A stretch of 64,000 bases of DNA from Prosthecobacter sp. (GTDB taxonomy: Bacteria; Verrucomicrobiota; Verrucomicrobiia; Verrucomicrobiales; Verrucomicrobiaceae): contig NZ_JAGRPF010000135.1 in the NCBI RefSeq assembly GCF_020439865.1, positions 45,103-109,102 of the forward strand, read 5' to 3'. The translations under genes were made by a program, and so were the position numbers. Shown here piece after piece: positions 27,864 through 37,405 of the stretch. How positions within the stretch are numbered: position 1 is the first letter of the stretch; the number at the start of each line of letters is the position of its first letter. Below the pieces are notes generated by a model, which was given only the letters and a program-made list of their open reading frames with translations, was not told the origin of the DNA and searched no databases.

Positions 27864-30800
27864 TCATGGCGTCTTCAGGTAGGCGATCAAGTCCGCCATC
27901 TGCTGCGGGGTGATGGCGGCTTCGAGGCCTTCGGGCATGAGGGAGATGCCGGGGCTGGTGAGGGATTTGATCTCGCTGCGCAAAACCGTGTCCGTGCCGC
28001 CGTCGGCACGCTTGAGGGTGAGATTGCCGGCGGTCTCGCTGGCGATGAGTCCGCTCAAAGTGCGACCGTCGTTTGTTTCGATGATGTAGAGCGCGAAGTT
28101 CGGCGAGACCTCACGATTCGGATCGAGGATGTTCGTGACGAGCTGCTCGGCAGTCCACGCCTTAATCGTCCCGAGGTGCGGGCCGACATCGTTGCCCTTG
28201 TCTGCGAATTTGTGGCAGACCATGCAGGCCGTTTCATAGATTTTGGCGCCGCGTGCGACATCGCCGGTCAAAGTCATGACCGGGGCATATTTGGCGATGA
28301 CCTCCTTCCGGTTCGACGACGAGCCATCGCCGATGAGTTTGGCGATACGCTCGGCCAGCGCGGGTGTTTTCTGCCGTCCGAGCGTCGCCTTCGCGGCGAC
28401 GCTGAGCTGTGCGGGCGTGATCTTCTTCGCCTCGATGGCATCCAGCAGCTTCGCAGTGCGATCCGTCCGCGAGAGCAGCATCGTGGTGGCCTTGTCACGC
28501 AACACAGGCGTCATCTTCGGCCAAGAATCAATGATCATGTCGGCGACGACGGGCTCGCGGTAGCTGCCGAGGGCCTCGAGTGCGGCGAGTTGAACTTCAC
28601 TGGGTGTGCTTGGGGCTAGAGCATGTAGTAGCAGTGGCGCGAAGCGATCAAGTGGAGCCAATGCTGCCAAAGCGATCTTGTTCTCATCAAGCGATTCATG
28701 ATTCCGGCCAACTTGTTCCAGCATCGTGTCGATGCGCTTGTTCCACCACGTGATGCAAGCCTGACTGAGAGGTAAATCCGCCAACTTGCGCCCCTTCTTC
28801 ATCGCACCCATGGAAACAGAAGGCACAGCCATTTCTGGGAATCCAGCAGGAAAAACTGGATAGTCGGACATGTCTCGTTCAACCCTTTCCAGCACCAGCG
28901 GCAGTTCGATCGTTTCAGCCGCGGTTTTTGAGTCAGGAGACTGCACGGCAGCTTCCACGATTTGAGGAAACAAAAGCGCTGTTCTTCGGGTGTCCTCATT
29001 TCGAGGACTGAATGTCGTGGTTGCGAGTCTAGTCACACCGGCGCGCAAGCAGACATTAATGGCCACTGGAGCGAGCCACGAATCCCTCGATCCTATGCGG
29101 AGAAGCCCGGGAGCGAGTTCGGCGATCTGAGAGTCCGATGCTTCTCCCAACGAGAAAACTGCTGCAAGCGCACCTGCACCAAGGTTGGTCTGTTTTTCGA
29201 ACAACTTGCCCTGCTGGAGCAGGAGAACCGAAGATTGGGTTGGAGAGACGAGAGATTTAACTTCTCCTACGATGATTGCTGCTTGCGCGACGAGTTTGCC
29301 GTCGTCTGAATCGAGCGTATCACGAAGCGTGTCGAATGTGGCTTGAGACAAGTTTCCATTACCGGTGCTTGATGCCGAGACCAGAGACCAAAGCGCGGTA
29401 GTTCGACCTTGTTCCGTCCTCCCGCTCTTCACCATCGCCCGCAGCGGCTCCACGGCGGTTTTGTCCTGCCGCTCAAACAGCAAGCGCTGTGCGGTTTCGC
29501 GGTGCCAGGCGTTGGGGTGGTCGAGGAGGGCGACGAGGTCGGTGGTGCTCGCGTTCGACAAGGTCACTCTCCGCTCTTCGCCCTTCGCTCGTTGCCAGTT
29601 CTTCGGCGCGAGGCGGAAGATGCGGCCTTTGTCGCGGCCGCGGAGGAGATCGACGGCGGCGTGGATGTCGTCGGGGATGCTCCAGGGGTGCTCAATGACT
29701 TCGCGATACATGTCGCAGACGTGGAGGCAGCCGTCGGGGGCGTTGACGAAATTGACGGGGCGGAACCAGAGGTCGTCGCTGGTGCAGAAGTTTTTCGTTC
29801 CATCGACCTGCACGGCTTTGAAGGTGACGCCGTCGGGCACAAGCTTCATGCGGTAGAAGAGATTGCCGGCCACGTCGGCGACGAAGGCGAAGTCGCGATA
29901 TTCTTTCGGATAGGCATCGCCGCGATAGACGGTGATGCCGCTCGATGAGGTGACGACGCCTGCGCCGACGAGTTCGCTTTTCGGCAGGTGGCTGCCTTCC
30001 TGTACCCAGCGCTTCGCACGGAACTCGCGCCAGGGCTCGGGCGGGCTGGTGCGATAGACGGGGAGCTGGTCGCCCGCCTCGGCGCAGTCGTTCAGGGCGC
30101 TGGGGACGACGAGATACGGATTCCGCGCGAGGTAGCGATACGGCAGGACGACGTGCTGGCAGGGATTGCGGATGTTGCAGAGGAAGCGGTTGCCCCAATC
30201 ATCGAAAGTGTTGCCGAAACGTGCGCCGCCGCTTTCGAGGCGCACATCGCCAGTGCTGGGATCGAAGGAGAAGTCGTTTCGCTTGATGGGGAGCGGTTTG
30301 AAGTCCTTCGGCAGTGGCATGACGCTCTCGCTGCCGGGCACGCGTTGGATTTCGCCACCGTTCGAGCCGCCCGCGACATAGATGCGGTGGTCGAGACCCC
30401 AGATGGGGTTGTTCATGACGGCCTGCACGTTGAGCTTTTTGAAGCCGGTGAAGACCTTTTGCCGCACATCGGCCACGCCGTCGTCATTCGTGTCCTTGAG
30501 ATACCAAACGTCCGGCGTGGCGGTGACGAAGATGCCGCCTTTCCAGCACGCGGCACCGGTGGGCCACGACAGGCCGTCGGCGAAGACGGTGGCCTTGTCG
30601 AAGGTGCCGTCGCCATCGGTATCGGTGAGCAGGCGCACTTTGCCGATGGCCTGGTCGGTGGGGTTTTCCTGACTCGGCTTGTGCTGCGCCTTGTCGGTGT
30701 AGGGGTAGTCGTTCATCTCGCACACGTAGGCGCGGCCATCGGCGTCGTAGGTGATGGCGACGGGATCGGTGACGAGCGGCTCCGCAGCGATGAGCTGCAT

Positions 30801-30932
30801 CTTGAAGCCGTCAAGCACGTGGAAGGTCTTCGCGGCGTCCTTCGGCTCGACGGCGGGTGTGGCGGGGAAGTCCAGGGCGGAAAGAGGCAGCCACGGGAGC
30901 ACCAGAACGAAGGGAAACAGGCCAGGACGCAT
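27864..30932 (-). CDS. PVC-type haem-binding protein: dehydrogenase-like propeller, HEAT repeats, cytochrome c
   Basis: 1022 residues with signal peptide (MRPGLFPFVLVLPWLPLSA). An ATG four codons earlier (30944) is equally possible. Residues about 20-480 form the PVC membrane-bound dehydrogenase-like propeller (YDADGRAYVCEMNDYP, LTDTDGDGTFDKA, ASGG-like blades). About 490-880 is helical, HEAT-like. About 885-1020 is the C-terminal haem-binding module with ACMVCHKFADKGNDVGP (CxxCH) and a later Met in the MPEGLEAAIT region. Such proteins are periplasmic and thought to oxidise sugars or polysaccharide fragments; the substrate is unknown. The central part has visibly lower third-position GC than both ends. 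Confidence 0.94.
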   Translation of the reverse strand: MRPGLFPFVLVLPWLPLSALDFPATPAVEPKDAAKTFHVLDGFKMQLIAAEPLVTDPVAITYDADGRAYVCEMNDYPYTDKAQHKPSQENPTDQAIGKVRLLTDTDGDGTFDKATVFADGLSWPTGAACWKGGIFVTATPDVWYLKDTNDDGVADVRQKVFTGFKKLNVQAVMNNPIWGLDHRIYVAGGSNGGEIQRVPGSESVMPLPKDFKPLPIKRNDFSFDPSTGDVRLESGGARFGNTFDDWGNRFLCNIRNPCQHVVLPYRYLARNPYLVVPSALNDCAEAGDQLPVYRTSPPEPWREFRAKRWVQEGSHLPKSELVGAGVVTSSSGITVYRGDAYPKEYRDFAFVADVAGNLFYRMKLVPDGVTFKAVQVDGTKNFCTSDDLWFRPVNFVNAPDGCLHVCDMYREVIEHPWSIPDDIHAAVDLLRGRDKGRIFRLAPKNWQRAKGEERRVTLSNASTTDLVALLDHPNAWHRETAQRLLFERQDKTAVEPLRAMVKSGRTEQGRTTALWSLVSASSTGNGNLSQATFDTLRDTLDSDDGKLVAQAAIIVGEVKSLVSPTQSSVLLLQQGKLFEKQTNLGAGALAAVFSLGEASDSQIAELAPGLLRIGSRDSWLAPVAINVCLRAGVTRLATTTFSPRNEDTRRTALLFPQIVEAAVQSPDSKTAAETIELPLVLERVERDMSDYPVFPAGFPEMAVPSVSMGAMKKGRKLADLPLSQACITWWNKRIDTMLEQVGRNHESLDENKIALAALAPLDRFAPLLLHALAPSTPSEVQLAALEALGSYREPVVADMIIDSWPKMTPVLRDKATTMLLSRTDRTAKLLDAIEAKKITPAQLSVAAKATLGRQKTPALAERIAKLIGDGSSSNRKEVIAKYAPVMTLTGDVARGAKIYETACMVCHKFADKGNDVGPHLGTIKAWTAEQLVTNILDPNREVSPNFALYIIETNDGRTLSGLIASETAGNLTLKRADGGTDTVLRSEIKSLTSPGISLMPEGLEAAITPQQMADLIAYLKTP

Positions 30933-31035
30933 GGTCTGAAGCATACGGTGGCAGGCTTGCCGGTATTCCGCTGGTCAGCCAAAGTCTTGCATCCCGGCCG
31001 ACCTGCGCCACACTGCCCGCCCTTTTTCCAACGCC

Positions 31036-32268
31036 ATGGCCTACATCAACGAAAACTACAAAAAGCTCAAAGCCGGTTACCTCTTCCCCGAAATCGCCCG
31101 GCGCGTGAAAGCCTTCACCGAGGCGAACCCGGAGGCTGCGAAGCGCCTGATCCGCTGTGGCATCGGCGATGTGACCGAGGCGCTGCCGGAAGCTGTGCGC
31201 ACGGCCATGCACAAGGCCGTCGATGAAATGGGCGACCGCAACACCTTCCGCGGCTACGGCCCGGAGCAGGGTTACGATTTCCTGCGCAATGCGATCGCTG
31301 ACAACGATTTCAAAGCCCGCGGCATCAACGTGGAGGCCGATGAGATCTTCATCTCCGACGGTAGCAAGTGCGACACCGGCAACATCCTCGACATCTTCGG
31401 CGCCGGAAACAAAATCGCCATCACCGACCCGGTGTATCCGGTTTACGTCGATACGAACGTCATGGCCGGCAACACCGGCGATGCCAATGAAGCCGGGGCC
31501 TATGCCGGACTGCACTACCTCAAGTGCACGCCTGAAAACGGCTTTGTGCCCGAGATTCCGAGCGAGCCGATGGACCTCGTCTATCTCTGCTACCCGAACA
31601 ATCCGACCGGAGCCACCGCCACGCGTGCGCAGCTGGAAGCCTGGGTGAAATACGCCCGCGCCAACGGCACGATCATCCTCTACGACGCCGCCTACGAGGC
31701 CTTCATCAAAGATCCATCGGTTCCGCGCTCCATCTTCGAGATCGAAGGTGCTCGCGATTGCGCGATCGAATTCCGCAGCTTCTCAAAGAACGGCGGATTT
31801 ACCGGTGTGCGTTGTGGCATCGTCGTCATTCCGAAGGGATTGATGGGCAAGAAGAGGGACGGCACGAAGCAGGCCATCCATCCGCTCTGGAGCCGCCGCC
31901 ATAGCACGAAGTTCAACGGCACGAGCTACATCGTGCAGCGCGGTGCCGAGGCGATCTACTCGCCCGAGGGCAAGGCGCAGGTGGCGGCGCTCATCGAGCA
32001 CTACATGGGCAATGCGAAGCTGCTCGTCGAAGCCTGCAAGAAGGCCGGGCTCGCTGTCTATGGCGGTGTGAACGCTCCTTACGTCTGGGTCGGCTGCCCG
32101 AACGGCCTCACCAGCTGGCAGATGTTCGACAAGATGCTCAACGAAGCGAATGTCGTCATCACACCCGGCAGCGGCTTCGGCAGCGCCGGCGAAGGCTACT
32201 TCCGCATCAGCGCCTTCAACAGCCGCGCGAACGTCGAGGAAGTCTGCAAGCGCATTGCGGCGCTGTAA
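31036..32268 (+). CDS. dapL: LL-diaminopimelate aminotransferase
   Basis: 410 residues, the family's usual length. A PLP-dependent fold-type I enzyme that makes LL-diaminopimelate directly from tetrahydrodipicolinate and glutamate for lysine and peptidoglycan. Seen: [54 protein letters not shown], and the PLP lysine in [16 protein letters not shown]. DapL is characteristic of Chlamydiae, Verrucomicrobia, plants and some others, which supports the phylum call. It stands alone, with a terminator downstream. Confidence 0.97.
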   Translation: MAYINENYKKLKAGYLFPEIARRVKAFTEANPEAAKRLIRCGIGDVTEALPEAVRTAMHKAVDEMGDRNTFRGYGPEQGYDFLRNAIADNDFKARGINVEADEIFISDGSKCDTGNILDIFGAGNKIAITDPVYPVYVDTNVMAGNTGDANEAGAYAGLHYLKCTPENGFVPEIPSEPMDLVYLCYPNNPTGATATRAQLEAWVKYARANGTIILYDAAYEAFIKDPSVPRSIFEIEGARDCAIEFRSFSKNGGFTGVRCGIVVIPKGLMGKKRDGTKQAIHPLWSRRHSTKFNGTSYIVQRGAEAIYSPEGKAQVAALIEHYMGNAKLLVEACKKAGLAVYGGVNAPYVWVGCPNGLTSWQMFDKMLNEANVVITPGSGFGSAGEGYFRISAFNSRANVEEVCKRIAAL

Positions 32269-32300
32269 TCGAGCGCGGGTCTCCGATTCATATATCCTGG

Positions 32301-32333
32301 CAAAACGCCGTTCCGTCATGGAGCGGCGTTTTG
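32301..32333. terminator. bidirectional terminator between dapL and dgt
   Basis: A 10-base-pair perfect outer stem, CAAAACGCCG (32301-32310) with CGGCGTTTTG (32324-32333), extended inward by four pairs including one G-U. It is flanked by A and T runs on both sides, so it can end dapL (plus) and dgt (minus), which converge here. Confidence 0.85.
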
Positions 32334-32343
32334 TTTGGATGCC

Positions 32344-33618
32344 TCACACGAAATCTGTGATCGAACCGAAGTCGGCGTCGAACAGACGGCGGTAGGTGCG
32401 GAAGGCGAAGTGATCTGTCATGTTTGCAATCCAGTCGCAGACGAGACGGGCGCGTTCGCTGGCGCTTTCGGCTTCTAGAATCTGTTTCTCGATCGCCGCG
32501 GGCATCAGATGCAATCCCTTGGGTTGTGAGGGCTCGATGTAGCGCTCGCGAAGCACATCAAACATGCGTTTGAGAATGAAATCCGCCTTGTGATCGAGCT
32601 GCTGGAGCTGTGGACTGAGGAAGACCAGGTCGAGCGCGATCTTCTTGTGCAGATCAGCCCGCCGACGTTGCGCGGGATCGATTTCGAGCACGAACTGATG
32701 CCGCTTCGTGCTCTGGCTGAGGAAGTTTGCGTTTGGAACGAGCTTCGTGGCACGAATGCACTCGCCAATGAGACGATTGAGCCGGCCTTCGACGCGTCCG
32801 TCGCGCATCGCTTTGCAGAGAAACTCGACATTGGTGCCGTCTTCGTCCTCGAGTGCCTGATCAGCCGCCCACCGTTCCACTTTGCTCACGTTGATGAATC
32901 CCGCGTGGATGCCATCCGCAAGGTCATTGAGCGAGTAGGCTGTGTCGTCCGCCCAGTCCATGATCTGGCACTCGATGCTCTTGAATCCATTGCGCACTTT
33001 GCCCGGCGTGAGTTCGACGGGAAACGCCTGTCCGCCCAAGGTGAAGTCAAGCCAGCGCTCTTGGTCGTTATAAAGGTAGTGGTTGGCCTTGTTGGCCGGT
33101 TTTTCGGCGAATAGCGTCTTGTATTTGAGCACGCCGTCCAGCAATGCGCGCGTCGGGTTCATGCCGACACGGCCTTCGCTGAAAAGCGTCTGCGTCAGGA
33201 TGCGCAGTGTCTGCGCATTGCCTTCAAACCCGCCATACGGCTCCATGAGCCGGTGCAGTGTGCGCTCACCCGCATGTCCGAACGGCGGATGGCCGAGATC
33301 GTGGCTCAGGCACGCGCTTTCGACGAGGTCCGGATCGATGAAGCAGTCGTCATCGAGATACTGGCTCTGCTGGGCCAGCCAGCCGCAGATGCTTCGTCCG
33401 ATTTGCGCCACCTCGATGCTGTGGGTGAGCCGCGTGCGGTAGAAATCATATTCGCCCGAGAGAAACACCTGCGTTTTGCTCTGCAGACGACGGAACGCGC
33501 TGCTGTGGATGATGCGGTCGCGGTCGATCTGAAATGCGTTTCGATACTCGCCCTCATGGCGCGGGCGCTCGTCGAGCGTCTCGAAGTCGAAGAAGGAATA
33601 AAAGCGGTTCGCGGGCAT
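32344..33618 (-). CDS. dgt: deoxyguanosinetriphosphate triphosphohydrolase family protein
   Basis: 424 residues. An HD-domain dNTPase: HSSAFRRLQSKTQVF, RTRLTHSIEVAQIGRSI, and the metal site ACLSHDLGHPPFGHAGE, with the partner Asp in IMDWADDTAYSLNDL. The enzyme splits dGTP (or other dNTPs) to the deoxynucleoside plus tripolyphosphate. Substrate preference within the family cannot be told from sequence. It is probably the last gene of a minus-strand group starting at 34635. Confidence 0.95.
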   Translation of the reverse strand: MPANRFYSFFDFETLDERPRHEGEYRNAFQIDRDRIIHSSAFRRLQSKTQVFLSGEYDFYRTRLTHSIEVAQIGRSICGWLAQQSQYLDDDCFIDPDLVESACLSHDLGHPPFGHAGERTLHRLMEPYGGFEGNAQTLRILTQTLFSEGRVGMNPTRALLDGVLKYKTLFAEKPANKANHYLYNDQERWLDFTLGGQAFPVELTPGKVRNGFKSIECQIMDWADDTAYSLNDLADGIHAGFINVSKVERWAADQALEDEDGTNVEFLCKAMRDGRVEGRLNRLIGECIRATKLVPNANFLSQSTKRHQFVLEIDPAQRRRADLHKKIALDLVFLSPQLQQLDHKADFILKRMFDVLRERYIEPSQPKGLHLMPAAIEKQILEAESASERARLVCDWIANMTDHFAFRTYRRLFDADFGSITDFV

Positions 33619-33671
33619 GCGTCGTGTGCCGCGATGCTAGCAGGTCGTGGCAGCAGGGCAAGGCCGCTGCT

Positions 33672-33875
33672 TCAGCGCCCCCGGCGGAACGCGAACTGCT
33701 CAGACGGGATCTGTCCGTCCCGATCAAAGGAGTCAGTGTCTCGCGAACGACGTTTCCCACCCACAAAGGCTGGTGTGAAGGGCAGATGCTGCACCTTTTC
33801 GATCTCATCATCGGACACACCCTTCGCCCTCAGGCGGCTGCGTTCATAGATTCGAGCTTTTTGGATTTCGAGCAT
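33672..33875 (-). CDS. small hydrophilic protein, unknown
   Basis: 67 residues, highly charged (MLEIQKARIYERSRLRAKGVSDD, ending FAFRRGR), with no recognised domain. Support is positional: it fills the space between the CoA-binding gene (41-base gap) and dgt (53-base gap) on the same strand. A small dyad GGTCT/AGACC (33875-33896) lies directly before and at its ATG. A chance frame cannot be excluded. Confidence 0.4.
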   Translation of the reverse strand: MLEIQKARIYERSRLRAKGVSDDEIEKVQHLPFTPAFVGGKRRSRDTDSFDRDGQIPSEQFAFRRGR

Positions 33876-33916
33876 GGTCTTTAGTTTTAGTTAGACCGAA
33901 GGCTCAACGAGATCGT

Positions 33917-34285
33917 TCAAAACTGCCCTGTGTTCAAAAGCACCAGCGTGCAGGCCTCCTCGCAGGCAATTCCGGCCTTTTGCAAAGCCTCCACCAGTTC
34001 CCCGTTTTCCGCGCCGGGATTGAAAATCACCCGCTTGGGCTTGAGGACGACCAGCCTGTCCTTCAATCCTGACGAGATCGCCGCGCCGACATACATCGTC
34101 ACAGTGTCCACCTTGTCCGTAATGGCGCTCAAATCGGGCACGACCTTGATCCCGTCGATTTCCGCCAGCTTTGGGTGCACCGGGATCACTTCATGCCCGT
34201 GCTTGCGAAGAAGCAGCAGGGCTCTGTTGCTGTAGCGCTCCGGATTGTCGCTGGCTCCAACGATGACGACTCGTTCCTTGCTCAT
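33917..34285 (-). CDS. CoA-binding domain protein (YccU-like)
   Basis: 122 residues, one Rossmann-type CoA_binding_2 domain: VVIVGASDNPERYSNRALLLL, HGHEVIPVHPK, VTMYVGAAI, PKRVIFNPGAEN and CEEACTLVLLNTGQF. The family is widespread, binds CoA or nucleotides and has no established reaction. Its start overlaps the preceding membrane-protein gene in an ATGA junction, so the two are coupled. Confidence 0.92.
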   Translation of the reverse strand: MSKERVVIVGASDNPERYSNRALLLLRKHGHEVIPVHPKLAEIDGIKVVPDLSAITDKVDTVTMYVGAAISSGLKDRLVVLKPKRVIFNPGAENGELVEALQKAGIACEEACTLVLLNTGQF

Positions 34286-34635
34286 GACTTTGGGTCCTCC
34301 TCTTCAAGATGAAACATGTGCAACGCCCGATGCGCCAGCGGAGCAAGCACCATGCCCATGACCGTGATGGCCACCAGCCCGCTGAACAACGCGTAGGCGG
34401 ACGCAAAGAGTTTCGCTGCGTCGTTTTTCAGCGGATCGACCGGTCCCATGCCGCCGAGGATCATGGAAGCGTTCAGTATGCTGTCGATCCAGCCCAGTTC
34501 ACCGATGTAGTGATAGCCCAAAACGCCCGCGCCCAGCGCAGCCCCCACCAATCCGGCCGCCGAGGCAAAGTAGCGCAGGAAACGCCCCAGAAAGACGTGC
34601 TGCGGCGCAAGAGGGTCGGTTCGCGACTCAAACAT
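34282..34635 (-). CDS. small membrane protein, unknown
   Basis: 117 residues from the ATG at 34635 (MFESRTDPLAPQH). Two or three membrane helices: about 22-40 (YFASAAGLVGAALGAGVLGY), a shorter amphipathic turn GELGWIDSILNASMILGGMGP, and about 85-105 (YALFSGLVAITVMGMVLAPL), with a His-rich end LAHRALHMFHLEEED. I have the impression of a conserved two-helix family but cannot name it. It leads the group that includes the CoA-binding gene and dgt, and is divergent from the creatininase gene. Confidence 0.8.
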   Translation of the reverse strand: MFESRTDPLAPQHVFLGRFLRYFASAAGLVGAALGAGVLGYHYIGELGWIDSILNASMILGGMGPVDPLKNDAAKLFASAYALFSGLVAITVMGMVLAPLAHRALHMFHLEEEDPKS

Positions 34636-34766
34636 GACGTACACCATTCTGCCGGAGCCGCTGATTTCAACCCCAGCGGCGCAAAAAGGAAGGCGGGCAG
34701 CGAAACATCGGTTTGAGTCCAAACGCTATTGCCATCGGCAGCTTGAAACCTTAAACCTGCAAACCT

Positions 34767-35543
34767 ATGAGCCCGAGACCTTGGATCATCGCCGAAACCA
34801 ACTGGAAACACGTCAAAGCCACGCGCTACGAGGCTGCCGTGCTGCCATGGGGAGCCACAGAGGCGCACAACTGGCATCTGCCTTACGCCACTGACTCGCT
34901 GCAGAACGACGCCATCGCCGCTGAAGCCGGACGCATCGCGTGGGAGGCGGGTGCAAAGGTGGCCATCCTGCCGAACATGCCTTTCGGCGTGCAGACCGGA
35001 CAGCTCGACATTCCGTTCTGCATCAACATGAACCCCACCACGCAGATGATGGTGCTGGAGGACGTCATCAGCAGCCTCGGAGGCGTGGGCGTGATGAAAT
35101 TCGTCATCCTCAACGGCCACGGTGGCAACGACTTCCGCCAGATGCTGCGTGAGTTGCAGGCGAAACATCCCAAGATGTTTCTCTCCACCGTGAGCTGGTT
35201 CAATGCGGTCAAAGGCGACGATATTTTCAACATCGTCGGCGATCACGCGGACGAACGTGAAACCAGCCTCATCATGCACCTTCACCCCGAACTTGTGCTG
35301 CCAAAGTCTGAGTGGGGACCCGGCACAGACAACCGCTGGAAACTGAAGGCCATCAACGAAAAATGGGCTTGGGCGCAGCGCGCGTGGACGAAAGCTACCA
35401 ACGACACCGGATCCGGCGATCCTCAGCACAGCACCGCCGACAAGGGAAAGCGCTACCTCGAAGCGCTCGGGAAAAAGATCGCCACCTACCTCATCGAACT
35501 CGCCGCCGCTGACATCAGCGATCTCTACGAGAAATCGAAATGA
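34767..35543 (+). CDS. creatininase-family amidohydrolase
   Basis: 258 residues. Metal-binding motifs of the creatininase/FAPy-deformylase family are present: PWGATEAHNWHLPYATDS (Glu and His), VILNGHGGND (HGGN) and GDHADERETS. The family hydrolyses cyclic or formyl amides such as creatinine, or acts in riboflavin/F420 and other pathways; the substrate here is open. Its stop overlaps oppB by 4 bases, so the enzyme is co-produced with a peptide-type permease and may act on an imported compound. Confidence 0.9.
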   Translation: MSPRPWIIAETNWKHVKATRYEAAVLPWGATEAHNWHLPYATDSLQNDAIAAEAGRIAWEAGAKVAILPNMPFGVQTGQLDIPFCINMNPTTQMMVLEDVISSLGGVGVMKFVILNGHGGNDFRQMLRELQAKHPKMFLSTVSWFNAVKGDDIFNIVGDHADERETSLIMHLHPELVLPKSEWGPGTDNRWKLKAINEKWAWAQRAWTKATNDTGSGDPQHSTADKGKRYLEALGKKIATYLIELAAADISDLYEKSK

Positions 35544-36460
35544 TCCGCTTTCTCGTCAGCCGCTTCGTTCAGGGCGTCGTCGTGATCTTCACGGTCATCA
35601 CGATCACGTTTCTGATTCTGAAGGCCTCCCCGGGCGGCCCGTTCCGATCCGAGCGAACGCTTTCACCCGAAGCGCTGGCGGCGAAGATGGAATACTACGG
35701 CTTCGACAAGCCTTGGCCGGTGCAGCTTTGGCGGCACATCGTTCATTACGCGACGTTCCAGTTCCCTGAGTCGCAGCTCTTTTCGGGCCGCACCGTGGAT
35801 GAAATCATCGTCTCGGGGTTTCCGGTCTCGGCTTCGATTGCCGTTCCCGCTTTGCTGCTTGCCCTGATTATTGGCGTGCCACTCGGGGCGCAGGCCGCGC
35901 TGCGCCCCAACACCCTCGAAGACCGTACCAGCCAACTGGCGGCAACGATCGGCATTTGCACTCCGAGCATGGTGCTGGGCCCGGTGCTGGCCATCCTCTT
36001 CGGACTCAAGCTGCGCTGGTTCAATGTCTCCGGCTGGTTTGACACCTCTGACTGGGTGCTTCCCGCGATGACCCTCGGCATTATTTACAGCGCTTACATT
36101 GCCCGTCTCACGCGCGGTAGTTTGCGCGAGACGCTGGCGCAGGAGTTCATCCGCACCGCCCGGGCAAAAGGAGCGGACAATACCACCATCATCTTCAAGC
36201 ATGCGTTAAAGCTGGCGTGCCTTCCGGTGTTGAACTTTCTTGGCCCTGCCGCAGCAGGTTTGCTCACCGGATCGTTCATCGTCGAAACCGTCTATCAACT
36301 GCCGGGACTCGGACAGTTCTTCATCGCTTCCGCGATCAACAACGATCAGGAGTTGCTGATCGCCATCTCCGCTTTTTACGCCGTCCTCATCGTCAGCTTC
36401 AATCTGGCCGTGGACATTCTGCAGGCATGGCTCAACCCGCGCATCCGACTTCACGCATGA
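35540..36460 (+). CDS. oppB: oligopeptide/dipeptide ABC transporter permease, OppB/DppB type
   Basis: 306 residues with six membrane helices, beginning with the typical N terminus (MIRFLVSRFVQGVVVIFTVITITF). The cytoplasmic ATPase-contact loop is ETLAQEFIRTARAKGADNTTII, and the last periplasmic turn is ETVYQLPGLGQFF. It imports peptides or similar small solutes with OppC, a binding protein and two ATPases. Coupled to creatininase upstream and to oppC downstream by 4-base overlaps. Confidence 0.94.
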   Translation: MIRFLVSRFVQGVVVIFTVITITFLILKASPGGPFRSERTLSPEALAAKMEYYGFDKPWPVQLWRHIVHYATFQFPESQLFSGRTVDEIIVSGFPVSASIAVPALLLALIIGVPLGAQAALRPNTLEDRTSQLAATIGICTPSMVLGPVLAILFGLKLRWFNVSGWFDTSDWVLPAMTLGIIYSAYIARLTRGSLRETLAQEFIRTARAKGADNTTIIFKHALKLACLPVLNFLGPAAAGLLTGSFIVETVYQLPGLGQFFIASAINNDQELLIAISAFYAVLIVSFNLAVDILQAWLNPRIRLHA

Positions 36461-37326
36461 GCCACACGACGCCGCAGAGTGTTTCCCCCATGCGGGCCGC
36501 GTGGCAGCGGCTTATGCGCCAGCGCATTCATGGCGTCGCGCTTGCGTTCCTGGTCCTGCTCGTGCTCGCCTGTGCCATCGGTCCCATGTTCTCGCCTTAC
36601 ACCCAGGCAGAGCAGGACCTCGAACTGAAAGCGGCAGGTCCCAGCGCTTCTCATTGGCTCGGCACCGATTCACTCGGACGCGACATGGCCACGCGCATTC
36701 TTTATGGCGGTCGCGTGTCTCTCGAAGTGGCCTTTCTGGCCACGGCCGTCGCCGCCATCATCGGAGTGGGCTACGGCATGGTCTCGGGTCTCGCAGGTGG
36801 CCGCGTGGATGCCGTGATGATGCGAATCGTGGACATCATCTACTGTTTCCCCTTCATCAACTTTGTGATCCTGCTCATGGTGATCTTTGGCAGGCAGTTC
36901 TGGCTCATCTTCGTCGCCATCGGTGCGGTGGAATGGCTGACAATGTCCCGCGTCGTACGTGGTCAGGTGCTTGCGCTGAAAAATCTCGAGTTTGTTGTCG
37001 CGGCAAGGGCGAATGGTGCCGGATTCATCCATCTTCTCTTCAAGCACCTGCTGCCCAACCTCGCCGGAACGATCATCATCTACGCCGGCCTTACCATTCC
37101 CGGCATCATGCTGCTGGAGGCTTCATTGAGCTTTCTCGGTCTAGGCATTCAGCCTCCGGATGCCAGCTGGGGCGTGCTGCTGGGCGACGGCTCGCGGGTG
37201 ATGGATGTCTCACCGTGGCTGCTGCTTTATCCCGGCTTGTTCTTCTCAGCCACGTTGCTCGCATTGAACACGCTCGGTGATGGACTGCGTGATGCGCTCG
37301 ACCCCAAATCGATGTCGCAGCAATAG
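36457..37326 (+). CDS. oppC: oligopeptide/dipeptide ABC transporter permease, OppC/DppC type
   Basis: 289 residues from the ATG at 36457, which overlaps the oppB stop (ATGA). Typical OppC features: an N-terminal helix, HWLGTDSLGRDMATRILYGGRVSLEV, the EAA loop NLEFVVAARANGAGFIHLLFKHLLP, and LLEASLSFLGLGIQPPDASWG. No oppD/oppF ATPase genes lie within the window, so the transporter must use ATPases encoded elsewhere. Confidence 0.95.
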   Translation: MSHTTPQSVSPMRAAWQRLMRQRIHGVALAFLVLLVLACAIGPMFSPYTQAEQDLELKAAGPSASHWLGTDSLGRDMATRILYGGRVSLEVAFLATAVAAIIGVGYGMVSGLAGGRVDAVMMRIVDIIYCFPFINFVILLMVIFGRQFWLIFVAIGAVEWLTMSRVVRGQVLALKNLEFVVAARANGAGFIHLLFKHLLPNLAGTIIIYAGLTIPGIMLLEASLSFLGLGIQPPDASWGVLLGDGSRVMDVSPWLLLYPGLFFSATLLALNTLGDGLRDALDPKSMSQQ

Positions 37327-37405
37327 CTGAAATAATTTTGCGGCTCGTTGAATAGGTCGTGCGGAGGTTCGTCTCAAGGAGCGGAATCAATCCTTCCATC
37401 CTCCT

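Noticed and set aside
29988..31226. 412-codon open frame on the plus strand
   Set aside because: Antisense to the haem-binding protein gene, runs into dapL out of frame, and has no domain.
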